Shown here piece after piece: positions 37,925 to 46,153 of a stretch of DNA of 64,000 bases. Position 1 is the first letter of the stretch, and the number at the start of each line of letters is the position of its first letter. Under the pieces are notes generated by a model. It was not told the DNA's origin. It ran no database searches and saw nothing but the letters and a program-made list of their open reading frames with translations. The translations under genes and the position numbers were made by a program. Location of the stretch: the NCBI GenBank assembly GCA_900469625.1, contig UBXV01000007.1:434001-498000 (forward strand). Direction: 5' to 3'. Origin of the DNA: Hyphomicrobiales bacterium (GTDB lineage Bacteria > Pseudomonadota > Alphaproteobacteria > Rhizobiales > Rhizobiaceae).

Positions 37925-37950
37925 AAATCTACACTCAACGTCAGGTTTAG
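37925..37950 (+). promoter_or_regulatory. MerR operator 1 (upstream of the merR gene)
   Basis: A 26-base site, AAATCTACACT then CAACGTCAGGTTTAG, with imperfect dyad CCTAAATCT/AGGTTTAGG at its edges. It lies 23 bases before the regulator's ATG and differs from operator 2 at only two positions, so autoregulation is likely. Confidence 0.75.
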
Positions 37951-37973
37951 GTGAGTGTCGCTTCTTGTCCCTT

Positions 37974-38351
37974 ATGCAGATCGGTGAATTGTCGGACCGC
38001 GCCGGCGTCAGCCACCGCACGATCCACTATTACGAGCGTCTCGGGCTGGTGCAGCCAGCCGAGCGCGAGGGTGCCGGCTATCGCTATTATGACGAGACTG
38101 CGCTGCGGCGACTGGAGAAAATCGCGGCGCTGAAGCGGCTCGGACTTAGCCTCGACGAGATCGCCGCCGTCATCGACCTCTATTTCGAGGATGCGAGCGG
38201 CATCAGGGGCAAGGTAAAGGTTCTCGAAATCCTAGAGGCCCAGCTCACGAAGGCAAATGCCCAGCTTCACGAACTCGCGACGTTCAAGCATGACCTGGAA
38301 AACAACATTGCCCGCATGCGGACACTGATCACGGAAGCCAAACGCAAGTAG
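37974..38351 (+). CDS. MerR-family transcriptional regulator
   Basis: 125 residues: N-terminal winged helix (MQIGELSDRAGVSHRTIHYYERLGLVQPAEREGAGYRYYDE in outline), LGLSLDEIAAVIDLYFED, then a C-terminal antiparallel coiled-coil dimer helix (about 80-125). No metal-binding cysteines, so not a metal sensor of the MerR/CueR kind. Start ATG 37974; an in-frame TTG lies nine bases upstream and no ribosome site is clear, so a short or leaderless transcript is possible. Operators flank the gene. Confidence 0.9.
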   Translation: MQIGELSDRAGVSHRTIHYYERLGLVQPAEREGAGYRYYDETALRRLEKIAALKRLGLSLDEIAAVIDLYFEDASGIRGKVKVLEILEAQLTKANAQLHELATFKHDLENNIARMRTLITEAKRK

Positions 38352-38381
38352 GTTCATCATGGAGACGCACAGATGCCTCTC

Positions 38382-38407
38382 AAATCTACACTTGACGTCA
38401 GGTTTAG
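38382..38407 (+). promoter_or_regulatory. MerR operator 2 (downstream of the merR gene)
   Basis: AAATCTACACT then TGACGTCAGGTTTAG after one T: identical to operator 1 at 24 of 26 positions. TTGACG inside it can act as a -35 box, the usual MerR layout. It is 31 bases past the merR stop and 184 bases before the secreted protein gene. Confidence 0.75.
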
Positions 38408-38590
38408 AATTAAACGCGTCGCTTTGGCTATGGCCCGCTGCCGTCGCGCACGCGCGATAGCCCGGGCGCTGCGTGAACGCCCGGCCGATGCGGGCATTGC
38501 CCGCATCCGTCTGCCCCATCCCGAACGGCATCCGCCGTCCCTGCCCCGCCCCAAACCACAAAACCGGAAAGCCAGAGAAGGAGTCTAGAC

Positions 38591-39268
38591 ATGCCGCATC
38601 CCCTCATCGTGTTTGCAGCCATCGGCCTTGCTGCTGCAACGGCGGCCACAAGCAGCGCGCTCGCCAGGACGAAGGCCATGACAGAGACGACAGAAACCAG
38701 TCAATCCGCCGCGACCACCCTCCAGGCGGCCATGCCACACGGCTACCGCGAAGCCGGGCGCCGCGCCGTCGTCGTTGACGGCGAAGGGGCAGAACTTGTG
38801 CGCCACACGCGCATCGATGGCCGAAACGCAACGCTCGGCGGCGAACACTTCAGCACCGTCATCGCCGACGACGGCCGGCTCAAGGGCTTTGCCCGCATCG
38901 ATCTCGATCTGGTCGGAGGACCGTTGCCGACGCGGCCGGAAGCCCAGGCGATCGCCATGGACTTCCTGCGCGACGCGGCACCCGACCTCTTGCCGGGCCT
39001 GACAATCAGCTGGATCGAGCCGCATGACGAGCCGCTGCGGGTGACCCGAGCCGGGCGCACCGAGCACCTGACGCTGACGGGCATGAAGGTCAAGATGCGC
39101 AACAGCGCCGATGGCCTGTGGATGTGGGTGATCGTCGGCGCCGACCACAAGGTGATGGTGTTCGAGCGCGACATCCACTGGATCAGCTTCCCCGGACGCC
39201 GCGGAACAGAAAAGTGGCTGCACGATTCGTGGCTGGCCGAGAAGGGATACGGCATCGGCCAGTCCTGA
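38591..39268 (+). CDS. Secreted protein of unknown function, probable MerR target
   Basis: 225 residues. A signal peptide (about 1-26, MPHPLIVFAAIGLAAATAAT, ending near SALA) is followed by an extracytoplasmic domain. EAQAIAMDFLRDAAPDLLPGLTISWIEPHDEPL and the strand-rich MKVKMRNSADGLWMWVIVGADHKVMVFERDIHWISF are reminiscent of PepSY-like folds, but I cannot assign a family. AAGGAG stands eight bases before the ATG. The position downstream of a duplicated MerR operator suggests it is the regulator's target. Confidence 0.75.
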   Translation: MPHPLIVFAAIGLAAATAATSSALARTKAMTETTETSQSAATTLQAAMPHGYREAGRRAVVVDGEGAELVRHTRIDGRNATLGGEHFSTVIADDGRLKGFARIDLDLVGGPLPTRPEAQAIAMDFLRDAAPDLLPGLTISWIEPHDEPLRVTRAGRTEHLTLTGMKVKMRNSADGLWMWVIVGADHKVMVFERDIHWISFPGRRGTEKWLHDSWLAEKGYGIGQS

Positions 39269-39322
39269 GCATGAGCCGCGCCAAGCGCGCTGGCCAAGGC
39301 GTTTCGAGAGCGCAAAAACGGA

Positions 39323-39347
39323 AACGGCCGGTTAGAAACCGGCCGTT
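39323..39347 (-). terminator. tRNA-Arg terminator
   Basis: AACGGCCGGTT (39323-39333) and AACCGGCCGTT (39337-39347) form an 11-base stem with a three-base loop. On the minus strand it is followed by TCCGTTTTTG, placing a T-run after the tRNA gene. It could also end the secreted-protein transcript. Confidence 0.8.
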
Positions 39348-39375
39348 GTCACGATGACTAAGTCATTGAAAAGAA

Positions 39376-39452
39376 TGGCGCACCCGAAGAGATTCGAACT
39401 CCTGACCCCCAGATTCGTAGTCTGGTGCTCTATCCAGCTGAGCTACGGGTGC
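39376..39452 (-). tRNA. tRNA-Arg, anticodon ACG
   Basis: 77 bases including an encoded CCA. Acceptor arms GCACCCG and CGGGTGC, D-arm region AGCTCAGCTGGATAGAGC, anticodon loop CTACGAA on stem CAGA/TCTG, and T-arm AGTTCGAATCTCT. ACG (read as ICG after editing) decodes CGU/CGC/CGA. No integrated element abuts its 3' end. Confidence 0.96.
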
Positions 39453-39615
39453 TTGCCGCTGCAGCGGTCAAACCGCTTGCGTGAGCGGTTCTCTAAAGGG
39501 TCCTTCCGGGGATTGCAAGCGCCGTTCTGCAAAAAAATTCATTTTTACGACAACTGGGTCTGAAGCTGTGGATTCAAACGGGCTGGTCCGCAGACGATCT
39601 CAGCCGCGAACCCCT

Positions 39616-41097
39616 TCAATGGCGGGCTTTCGAGCGAAATGCATCGAGCGGCACGGGGCGATCCGGCAATTCGATCCGAAACAGCGTTCCCGGCGTCGGC
39701 TTTTCCACAAGCGCGATCGTGCCGCCATGGGCGAGCACCAGTTCGCGGGCAATCGCCAGCCCGAGGCCCGTGCCGCCGGAGCGCGCCGAGCCGCGAAACG
39801 CGGCAAAAAGGTTCTCCCGGGCCTTTGGCGGCATGCCCGGACCGGTATCGTCGACCGAAATGGTGACGACGCTGCCCATACGCATCGCCGAAACGCTGAC
39901 CATGCGCGGTCGGCCATCCTCCGCTTCGTGATTCGTCAGTGCCTGAACGGCATTGCGGCAGATATTGTGCACGACCCGGAACAATTGTTCGCTGTCGGCA
40001 TCGACCTCGAGATCGTCCTGCACCTGGATCTGGAATTCGATGCCGGATTGCGGATCGATCGAAAGCAGTTCGGCGACGTCGGAGACGAGCGGCTTCAGGG
40101 CGACGAAACGCCGGTGCGGCTCGGCTTCGGTCGTGCGCCCGTAGGAGAGGACCTCGCGGGTGTAGCCGACGGCCCGGTCGATCGCCCGCAGCAGCGTCGG
40201 AGCGAAACGCTTGACGACCGGATCGTCGACTGCGGCGAGACGGTCGGAGATCAGTTGCGCCGACGACAGGATGTTGCGCATGTCGTGATTGATCTTCGAC
40301 ACGGCGAGACCCAGTTCGGCAAGGCTCTTCTGCTGCTTCAGCGTCCGCTGCAGTTCGCGCTGCATGCTGGCGAGATGCTGGCCGGCAACCGCCAGTTCGT
40401 CGCGCCCTTCCGGCGGCACGAGCACGCGCGCCGGATTGGAGGGATCGTTGGAGAATTCCTGCATGCTCGTGGTCATCCGCCGGATCGGCACGATCAGCAT
40501 CCGGTTGATGGCGAGAAAGATCAGCGTGGCGGTGATCAGCGAGATGATGATCGACAGGAAGAAGACATTGCGGGAATAGACCAGCATCGCCTTGTGCAGG
40601 CTGGCATCGGCCATGACCAGCTCGATCACCGCATCGCTTTCGCCGAGCGGCCCATAGACGCGCACCACCCGGTTGCCACCGAACAGCAGCGTATCGAACG
40701 CATCACGGATCGCCGCAAAGGCGGTGAAATTGGCCGTGTCGTATTCGCCGTCGATCTCGGCGGGCATGTCGGCGGCGGCAATCATCCGCGAGGCGTCCTT
40801 GCGGCGAATGACGATGGCCTTGGTGCCCGTCGCCATCAAGGTATCGTCCTGGACGTTGCGGGGCAGCTCGACGTTCTGCAGGCCGTCGACGACGACGGCA
40901 GCGGCAGCCACCGTGTTCAGTCGGTCCTGCAGCCAGCGAATGCGCATGTTGGCAACCGATGGCACGAAGATCAACACCTCGGCCAGCATGACGAAAACGA
41001 TCGTCAGCAGGAGCAGCTTGCCCGAGAGCCCACGGAAGATGCCCGCGGAGGCTCGCGGCGCTTCACTCACCGTCGTTGGCTGCGCCTCTTCGCTCAT
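39616..41097 (-). CDS. Sensor histidine kinase, orphan
   Basis: 493-residue membrane kinase. Helix 1 at about 27-46, periplasmic sensor 47-177, helix 2 at 178-203, HAMP linker (204-255), then a HisKA-like region with H271 in SKINHDMRNILSSAQ. The ATPase domain has N-box HNICRNAVQAL, G1 DTGPGMPP and G2 GGTGLGLAIARELV. The HDMRN H-box is typical of a group of rhizobial kinases. ATG 41097 is chosen since residues upstream are not family-like. No response regulator is adjacent, so its partner is unknown. It lies 22 bases after the flavoprotein gene. Confidence 0.93.
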   Translation of the reverse strand: MSEEAQPTTVSEAPRASAGIFRGLSGKLLLLTIVFVMLAEVLIFVPSVANMRIRWLQDRLNTVAAAAVVVDGLQNVELPRNVQDDTLMATGTKAIVIRRKDASRMIAAADMPAEIDGEYDTANFTAFAAIRDAFDTLLFGGNRVVRVYGPLGESDAVIELVMADASLHKAMLVYSRNVFFLSIIISLITATLIFLAINRMLIVPIRRMTTSMQEFSNDPSNPARVLVPPEGRDELAVAGQHLASMQRELQRTLKQQKSLAELGLAVSKINHDMRNILSSAQLISDRLAAVDDPVVKRFAPTLLRAIDRAVGYTREVLSYGRTTEAEPHRRFVALKPLVSDVAELLSIDPQSGIEFQIQVQDDLEVDADSEQLFRVVHNICRNAVQALTNHEAEDGRPRMVSVSAMRMGSVVTISVDDTGPGMPPKARENLFAAFRGSARSGGTGLGLAIARELVLAHGGTIALVEKPTPGTLFRIELPDRPVPLDAFRSKARH

Positions 41098-41119
41098 CGT
41101 TCCCAAAAATCCCTGTCCG

Positions 41120-42544
41120 TCAGCCGAAAACCCGCAAGGCCCTGATGACGGACCGCACGACGGCATTCTTCGCCAAGGGCGCATAATAGGAGATGGCCGC
41201 CTGTTTTCCAATCTCGGAAAGGGTCGGATAGGGTGCGACATAGCCGCGGACCTGCTTGAGCGTCATGCGGTTGGCAACCGCAAGCGACCACATGCTGATC
41301 AGCTCGCCCGCACCGGGCGCGGCGATGCCAGCGCCGAGAATGCGGCCGCGACGGCCGACGACGAGCTTGATCAGGCCGGCCTCAACCCCGTCCGTGCGGG
41401 CCCGGTCGTTGAGAATAAGGTCGGTGCGGATGACGTCGACGGCGCCGAACTTGTCCCGGGCCCCGGCCTCACTCAAGCCGACCTCGGCGATCTCGGGATC
41501 CGTGTAGGTCACCCTCGGCACGATTGCCCGGTCTTCGCGCGCCGGCAACCGGAACAACACTTGCTGCAGCACCAGCCGGGCATGATAGCTCGCCACATGG
41601 GTAAATTGCAGTCCGCCTGCCGCATCGCCGATCGCATGGACACGGCGATTGCTGGTCTTCAGATCCGGCCCAACAACGATGCCATTGGCGTCGTGGTCGA
41701 TGCCGGCGGCAGCCAGGCCGAGCGAGGCATGGTTCGCCCGGCGACCGGCGGCGACCAGCAGATCGCTTCCTTCGACCGAAAATGCGCCGCTTGCGTTTTC
41801 GCAGCGAAGAACGATCCGCCCGCCGATCTGCTCGATCGCACCGATCGTCGTTGACTGGTGCAGCACGACGCCTTCGTCGCCAAGCGCCGCAAGCGCGAAA
41901 GCAGAAAGCTCCGGATCGGCATCGGCAAGCGCCCGGCGGCTCTCGATGACTGTGACATGGGCGCCGAGCCGGCGATAGGCCTGCGCCATCTCGATGCCGA
42001 TGGGGCCGGCGCCGATAATGACCAGATGTGCCGGAAGCCGGGTCAGATCGAACAGCGTCTCATTCGTCAGGAACGGAACCTTGTCGAGCCCCGGGATCGG
42101 GGGGATCGCGGGCGCCGAGCCGGTGGCGATGACGAAACGACGGGCCCGGATCAAATGGCCCCCGGCCGCAAGCGTGTTCTCATCGACAAACCGGCCGGAA
42201 GATTGCAACACGTCGACACCGAGCGCTGCAAAGCGCTCGACGCTGTCGTGCGGCGCGATGCCGGCGATGACATCATGAATACGGGCATGGAGGCGGGCGT
42301 AATCGACAACGGGCTCGCTCGCAGTCAGGCCGAACCGCCCCGCCACGCGGATCGCCTGCGCATGGCGCGCGGCAGCGATCAGCGTCTTCGACGGCACGCA
42401 TCCATGATTGAGGCAATCACCGCCCATCAGGCCCCGTTCGACGAGGACGACGGGAACGCCGAAAGCGGCGGCGCCCGCCGCGACGGAGAGCCCGGCGGCA
42501 CCGCCGCCGATCACACAGATATCCGGATTGAGGACCTTCGTCAC
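41120..42544 (-). CDS. Pyridine nucleotide-disulfide oxidoreductase, mercuric-reductase-like
   Basis: 474-residue flavoprotein. FAD motif CVIGGGAAGLS (10-20), redox-active cysteines C44 and C49 (GGDCLNHGCVPSKT), NAD(P) motif LVIIGAGPIGIEMA and FAD-site GDAAGGLQFTHVA. The dimerisation domain ends PYPTLSEIGKQAA; the catalytic His of dihydrolipoamide dehydrogenases (HPT) is replaced by Tyr, as in MerA-type enzymes, while the N-terminal HMA domain and C-terminal vicinal cysteines of MerA are absent. It starts at GTG 42544 behind GGAGC, 16 bases after the VTT membrane gene. Physiological substrate unknown. Confidence 0.9.
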   Translation of the reverse strand: MTKVLNPDICVIGGGAAGLSVAAGAAAFGVPVVLVERGLMGGDCLNHGCVPSKTLIAAARHAQAIRVAGRFGLTASEPVVDYARLHARIHDVIAGIAPHDSVERFAALGVDVLQSSGRFVDENTLAAGGHLIRARRFVIATGSAPAIPPIPGLDKVPFLTNETLFDLTRLPAHLVIIGAGPIGIEMAQAYRRLGAHVTVIESRRALADADPELSAFALAALGDEGVVLHQSTTIGAIEQIGGRIVLRCENASGAFSVEGSDLLVAAGRRANHASLGLAAAGIDHDANGIVVGPDLKTSNRRVHAIGDAAGGLQFTHVASYHARLVLQQVLFRLPAREDRAIVPRVTYTDPEIAEVGLSEAGARDKFGAVDVIRTDLILNDRARTDGVEAGLIKLVVGRRGRILGAGIAAPGAGELISMWSLAVANRMTLKQVRGYVAPYPTLSEIGKQAAISYYAPLAKNAVVRSVIRALRVFG

Positions 42545-42560
42545 ACCCGCTCCACGCCCA

Positions 42561-43361
42561 TCAGATCGCCTTGCGGCGCGACCATACCCACTTGAAGGCG
42601 AGTGGCAATGCCGCGATGAGCGCAAGAGCCACAAGCGCCACGCTCAGCTTCGGCGTGGCGAAATCCGACAGAGATAGCACGCGACCGGCGGCAGCTGCAC
42701 GGGCGATGACCTCGTCGAGCCCGCCGCCGAGCCAGGTATAGGCGAAGGTGGCGGGGATGATGCCGATCAGGGTCGCGATCGCAAAGGTTCGCAATTTCAC
42801 GGCAAGGAAGGCAGGCGCGATGTTGACGATGAAAAAGGGAAAGATCGGCGCCAGCCGCAGCACGAGAAGATAGACGAACGCATTGCGGCAGAACCCGTCG
42901 GCAAAGCGCGCGAGAAAAGGCCCGGCGCGCCGCCGCAGGAGATCGCCGAACATGCTGCGCGCCGCCAGGAACAACAGGCACGAACCGAGCGACGCAGCAG
43001 CGACGACGAGAAAGCCGCCGACGGTGCAGCCGAACAGGAAGCCGGCAAAGATCGTCAGCACCGAAGCGGCCGGGATCGAAAAGACGACGACCGTGACGTA
43101 GAGGAGAAAAAACACCGCTGCGGCCTGGAACGGATAGGCCTCGACATAAAGGCGCAGTGCCTCGCGATGATGGACGAGAGCGTTCAACGAGAGATAACGC
43201 TGCAGACCGAAGGCGTAGGCGGCGAACCCGCCGGCAACCAGCAGCGCCAGCAACAGAAGGCGTCCAGCGATCTTGCGGCGGTCTTCGCCCGAACCTTCGG
43301 CGAGCGCCTGCGATGGCGTTGGAGGGGTATCCCCTTCCGTGTTGATGGCGCGTTGCTGCAT
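42561..43361 (-). CDS. TVP38/TMEM64 (VTT domain) membrane protein
   Basis: 266 residues with about six membrane helices and the VTT/SNARE-associated domain: SVLTIFAGFLFGCTVGGFLVVAAASLGSCLLFLAARSMFGD, LRLAPIFPFFIVNIAPAFLAVKLRTFAIATLIGIIPATFAYTWLGGGLD (given as landmarks). Relatives include DedA-like scramblases or transporters. Start ATG 43361, since the longer reading has a non-conserved basic tail. Pairing with a MerA-like flavoprotein is common in bacteria and suggests shared function, perhaps membrane redox or detoxification. Confidence 0.9.
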   Translation of the reverse strand: MQQRAINTEGDTPPTPSQALAEGSGEDRRKIAGRLLLLALLVAGGFAAYAFGLQRYLSLNALVHHREALRLYVEAYPFQAAAVFFLLYVTVVVFSIPAASVLTIFAGFLFGCTVGGFLVVAAASLGSCLLFLAARSMFGDLLRRRAGPFLARFADGFCRNAFVYLLVLRLAPIFPFFIVNIAPAFLAVKLRTFAIATLIGIIPATFAYTWLGGGLDEVIARAAAAGRVLSLSDFATPKLSVALVALALIAALPLAFKWVWSRRKAI

Positions 43362-43473
43362 ATGCTGTCGTTTCTTGGAAAAGCCTGCCCTTGCACTATC
43401 GGGAATCCAGAGCGGCGACCAATAACGAATGGTCGCGTCGCAAAACGTCAGCGTGAATGAACCGCCAAGACAA

Positions 43474-43489
43474 CTCACGTTGACGTGAG
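43474..43489 (-). promoter_or_regulatory. Palindromic operator upstream of the VTT-flavoprotein operon
   Basis: CTCACGTTGACGTGAG, a perfect dyad with 7-base arms around TG, 113 bases upstream of the VTT start codon. The ACGT-nn-ACGT core has the same spacing as the fadD operator at 9604-9619 but different flanks. Confidence 0.55.
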
Positions 43490-43530
43490 AGGGTGGAAGC
43501 GGCTCCCAGCGGGCGTCTTATCCACGAAAA

Positions 43531-43563
43531 ACGCCCGCGGAGACGTCGATCGTCCGCGGGCGT
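43531..43563 (-). terminator. Chemoreceptor gene terminator
   Basis: ACGCCCGCGGA (43531-43541) and TCCGCGGGCGT (43553-43563) form an 11-base stem; on the minus strand TTTTTCGTGG follows. It lies 30 bases after the chemoreceptor stop. Confidence 0.9.
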
Positions 43564-43592
43564 CGATGGCTGTGATCCGTAAGTCCGCCGGA

Positions 43593-45596
43593 TCAGAATT
43601 CTTCCCAGTTGTCCCTGGCGACGGCAGCCGAGGAGCCGCCGCTGAAGGCGCGCGCGACGTTGCCCATCATCCGGCGTGCCGGCGATTCTACCGGGCGGGC
43701 GGTTTCGCGTGCCGGTGCGATCGTGCGGGCGGCCTGGGTTCCGTCGAGCTTGAAGTAGGCGATCAGGCTCGCAAGGTTGTTGGCCTCCGCCGACAGCTTG
43801 TGGGTTGCGGCATTGGCCTCTTCCACCATGGCTGCGTTCTGCTGTGTGACCTGATCCATCTGGTTGACGGCGGTGCTGACCTCGCCAAGGCCGGTCGACT
43901 GTTCGCGAGCGGCCGTGGCGATCGAGTGGATGTGGTCGTTGATCTTGAGCACGCGCTCCTCGATCTCGCCAAGCGCCGAGCCGGTTTCCTGCACGAGCCG
44001 GACGCCTGTCGCCACTTCCGAGCCGGACTTCGATATCAGCGACTTGATGTCCTTGGCCGCACTTGCCGCGCGCTGGGCAAGCTCGCGCACTTCCTGGGCA
44101 ACGACGGCAAAACCCTTGCCGGCATCACCGGCACGTGCCGCCTCGACGCCGGCATTCAGCGCCAAGAGGTTGGTCTGGAAGGCGATCTCGTCGATGACGT
44201 TGGTGATCTGGCCGATCTCGCTCGAGGCCTGCTCGATCCGGCCCATGGCGTCGACGGCATTGCGCACGACGGCGGCGGATTCGGCCGCACTTTCCTTGGC
44301 CTCGTTGACCATCACGGTCGCTTCCTGCGCCCGCTCGGTCGAGCTTCTCACCGCGACCGTGATCTGGTCGAGAGCCGCAGACGTCTCTTCGAGAGCTGCC
44401 GCCTGCTGCTCCGTGCGCTTCGACAGATCGTCAGCAGCGGAGCGAAGTTCGGACGAATTGCCGTTGATGGAGTCCGTGGTGACACGCACTTCGCGCAACG
44501 TCTTCTGCAGTGTCGACAGCGTCTCGTTGACGTTCTGCTGCAGCTCGGCGAATGCGCCCTGGAACTGGCCGTTCATGCTCTGGGTCAGGTCGCCGGCCGC
44601 AAGGCTGGCGATGACGCGGCGCGTCTCGGCGATCCCGGCATCGACGCTGCCGACGAGTTCGTTGACGCTCGAGGCGAAGCGATTGAGGTCTTCGTTCTCG
44701 TAATCCTTGCCGATGCGCTTGGTAAAGTCGCCGGCGGCCGCAGCCGATACGACGACGCCGATGCTGGTCTGCAGGTCGGCGCTTTTCTCGCGCAGCGCCG
44801 CTTCCTGGGCGTTGAGATCGCGAACGGCAAGGCCGTTCTGCTTGAAGATCTGAACGGCTGCCGCCATCTCGCCGATTTCGTCCTTGCGGTCGGCAAAGGG
44901 CACGTCGGCGGAAAGATCACCACCGGCGAGCTGCTTCATCTTGCCCGTCAGGTCGAGGATCGGCCGGCTCAGGTGATTGGTACCGATGTAGAAGGCCGTG
45001 CCGATACCGGCGGCGAGCCCGAGCCCGGCGATGGCGAGAATGATGACGACGACCGAGCGCTCGAACGAGGCGACATCGGCCTCGACGATCTCGAGCGTTG
45101 CAAGGTTCGCCTCGACGACGGCATCGATCTCGGCCTGGAAGGCCTTGCGGTTGGCGCGGTTGGCGTCGGTGTTGCCCTGTTCGTTGGCGGCCTGCGGCGA
45201 GACCTCCTGGCCGAGGCGCGCAGTCTCGACACGGAAAGCCTTGAATTCCGCCGCGCGCTTGGTCAGCGCATCGAACGAGCCGAGCTTGTCGGCCGGCACC
45301 AGTGGGCGCCATTCCGCAAACAGCGTGTCGATGCTGTCGAGGTTCTTCAGAATGCCTTCAGCGAAGGGCTTTGCCTTTTCGATGGTCGGCGCTGCGTAAA
45401 TCCCGCGCGCTTCCATGACGACACCGGTCACCAGTCGATTGAGATGCTCGCCGTTGAAGGCGCGCTGCGAAGCGTTCTGATACTGATGGAACCGGCTATT
45501 GTATTGAGAAACGACCAACAGCGACATGCCCGTCACCGCGATCGCCAGGAGGCTCATAACCCCGACGATCAGATTGATCTTACCACGTATTTTCAT
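43593..45596 (-). CDS. Methyl-accepting chemotaxis protein
   Basis: 667-residue transmembrane chemoreceptor. Helix 1 (8-30), periplasmic four-helix-type sensor (31-180), helix 2 (181-205), two consecutive HAMP segments, then the signalling domain with hairpin tip EIAFQTNLLALNAGVEAARAGDAGKGFAVVA (landmark) and methylation helices. It ends in NWEEF, close to the NWETF pentapeptide that tethers CheR/CheB. ATG 45596 follows GGAGGCAGGG. A strong hairpin terminator shows that it is monocistronic. The ligand cannot be predicted. Confidence 0.94.
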   Translation of the reverse strand: MKIRGKINLIVGVMSLLAIAVTGMSLLVVSQYNSRFHQYQNASQRAFNGEHLNRLVTGVVMEARGIYAAPTIEKAKPFAEGILKNLDSIDTLFAEWRPLVPADKLGSFDALTKRAAEFKAFRVETARLGQEVSPQAANEQGNTDANRANRKAFQAEIDAVVEANLATLEIVEADVASFERSVVVIILAIAGLGLAAGIGTAFYIGTNHLSRPILDLTGKMKQLAGGDLSADVPFADRKDEIGEMAAAVQIFKQNGLAVRDLNAQEAALREKSADLQTSIGVVVSAAAAGDFTKRIGKDYENEDLNRFASSVNELVGSVDAGIAETRRVIASLAAGDLTQSMNGQFQGAFAELQQNVNETLSTLQKTLREVRVTTDSINGNSSELRSAADDLSKRTEQQAAALEETSAALDQITVAVRSSTERAQEATVMVNEAKESAAESAAVVRNAVDAMGRIEQASSEIGQITNVIDEIAFQTNLLALNAGVEAARAGDAGKGFAVVAQEVRELAQRAASAAKDIKSLISKSGSEVATGVRLVQETGSALGEIEERVLKINDHIHSIATAAREQSTGLGEVSTAVNQMDQVTQQNAAMVEEANAATHKLSAEANNLASLIAYFKLDGTQAARTIAPARETARPVESPARRMMGNVARAFSGGSSAAVARDNWEEF

Positions 45597-45842
45597 CCCT
45601 GCCTCCACGACACCGCAAGACTTGCCCGGTTATCGGAAGGGTCGCGGCCTCATTGCACCGCGGCCACGCTAAAACATCCATGGTTAATAAAGATCACGGT
45701 GGACATCCGGCATTCTGGGGAGAGCCCGTTAGCGCTCTGTTTACCGAGATCGGATAGCGCGCCGCGGCGCCTGCGCAGGCGATCGATGGCACGTGCGACA
45801 TCAGCACCCGATCACTTTTGCCCCGCGAACAGGCCTGGCTGA

Positions 45843-45872
45843 TTGACTTTCCGTGAAATTTGCCTTTATAAG
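45843..45872 (+). promoter_or_regulatory. rpmH promoter
   Basis: TTGACT (45843-45848) and TTATAA (45866-45871), spacer 17, about 115 bases before the rpmH start. It matches the rhizobial housekeeping consensus and suits a strongly expressed ribosomal gene. Confidence 0.75.
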
Positions 45873-45986
45873 CCGCCCACGTCCGGCCAAGCCTGCCTGC
45901 CCGACAGGCGGAGCTATGTCTGGAACGTAAACGCTCCTTGCTACATGCAAACCCAAGAAGGGCCGCACACCGCGGTATTAAAATAA

Positions 45987-46121
45987 ATGAAGCGTACTTA
46001 CCAACCGTCCAAGCTTGTTCGCAAGCGTCGTCACGGCTTCCGTGCACGCATGTCCACCGCTGGTGGTCAGAAGGTCCTCGCAGCCCGCCGGGCGCGTGGC
46101 CGCAAGCGTCTGTCGGCTTAA
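45987..46121 (+). CDS. rpmH: Ribosomal protein bL34
   Basis: 44 residues, very basic: [20 protein letters not shown] then [24 protein letters not shown] in outline, unmistakably L34. First gene of rpmH-rnpA-yidC. No strong Shine-Dalgarno is visible; TAAAATAA precedes the ATG. Confidence 0.98.
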   Translation: MKRTYQPSKLVRKRRHGFRARMSTAGGQKVLAARRARGRKRLSA

Positions 46122-46153
46122 GCCGAAGTTGCCCGAAACCAGTGTCCGGGCAC

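Noticed and set aside
37595-37954. 119-codon frame upstream of merR
   Set aside because: Crosses the AT-rich block and the operator; composition is not protein-like and no ribosome site is seen.
38373-38588. 71-codon frame starting between merR and the secreted protein
   Set aside because: It contains operator 2; its first residues (KSTLDVRFR) reproduce the translation of operator 1 (KSTLNVRFR), which shows conserved DNA rather than conserved protein.
39376-39452. tRNA-Arg as an attachment site for an integrated element
   Set aside because: No integrase, no repeated tRNA 3' end and no foreign-looking genes on either side.
39481-41145. Right-reading frame of 554 codons opposite the histidine kinase
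   Set aside because: Shadow frame; the kinase motifs on the opposite strand are complete.
43485-45842. Right-reading frame of 785 codons opposite the chemoreceptor
   Set aside because: Shadow frame; starts in intergenic DNA and shows no recognisable protein features.
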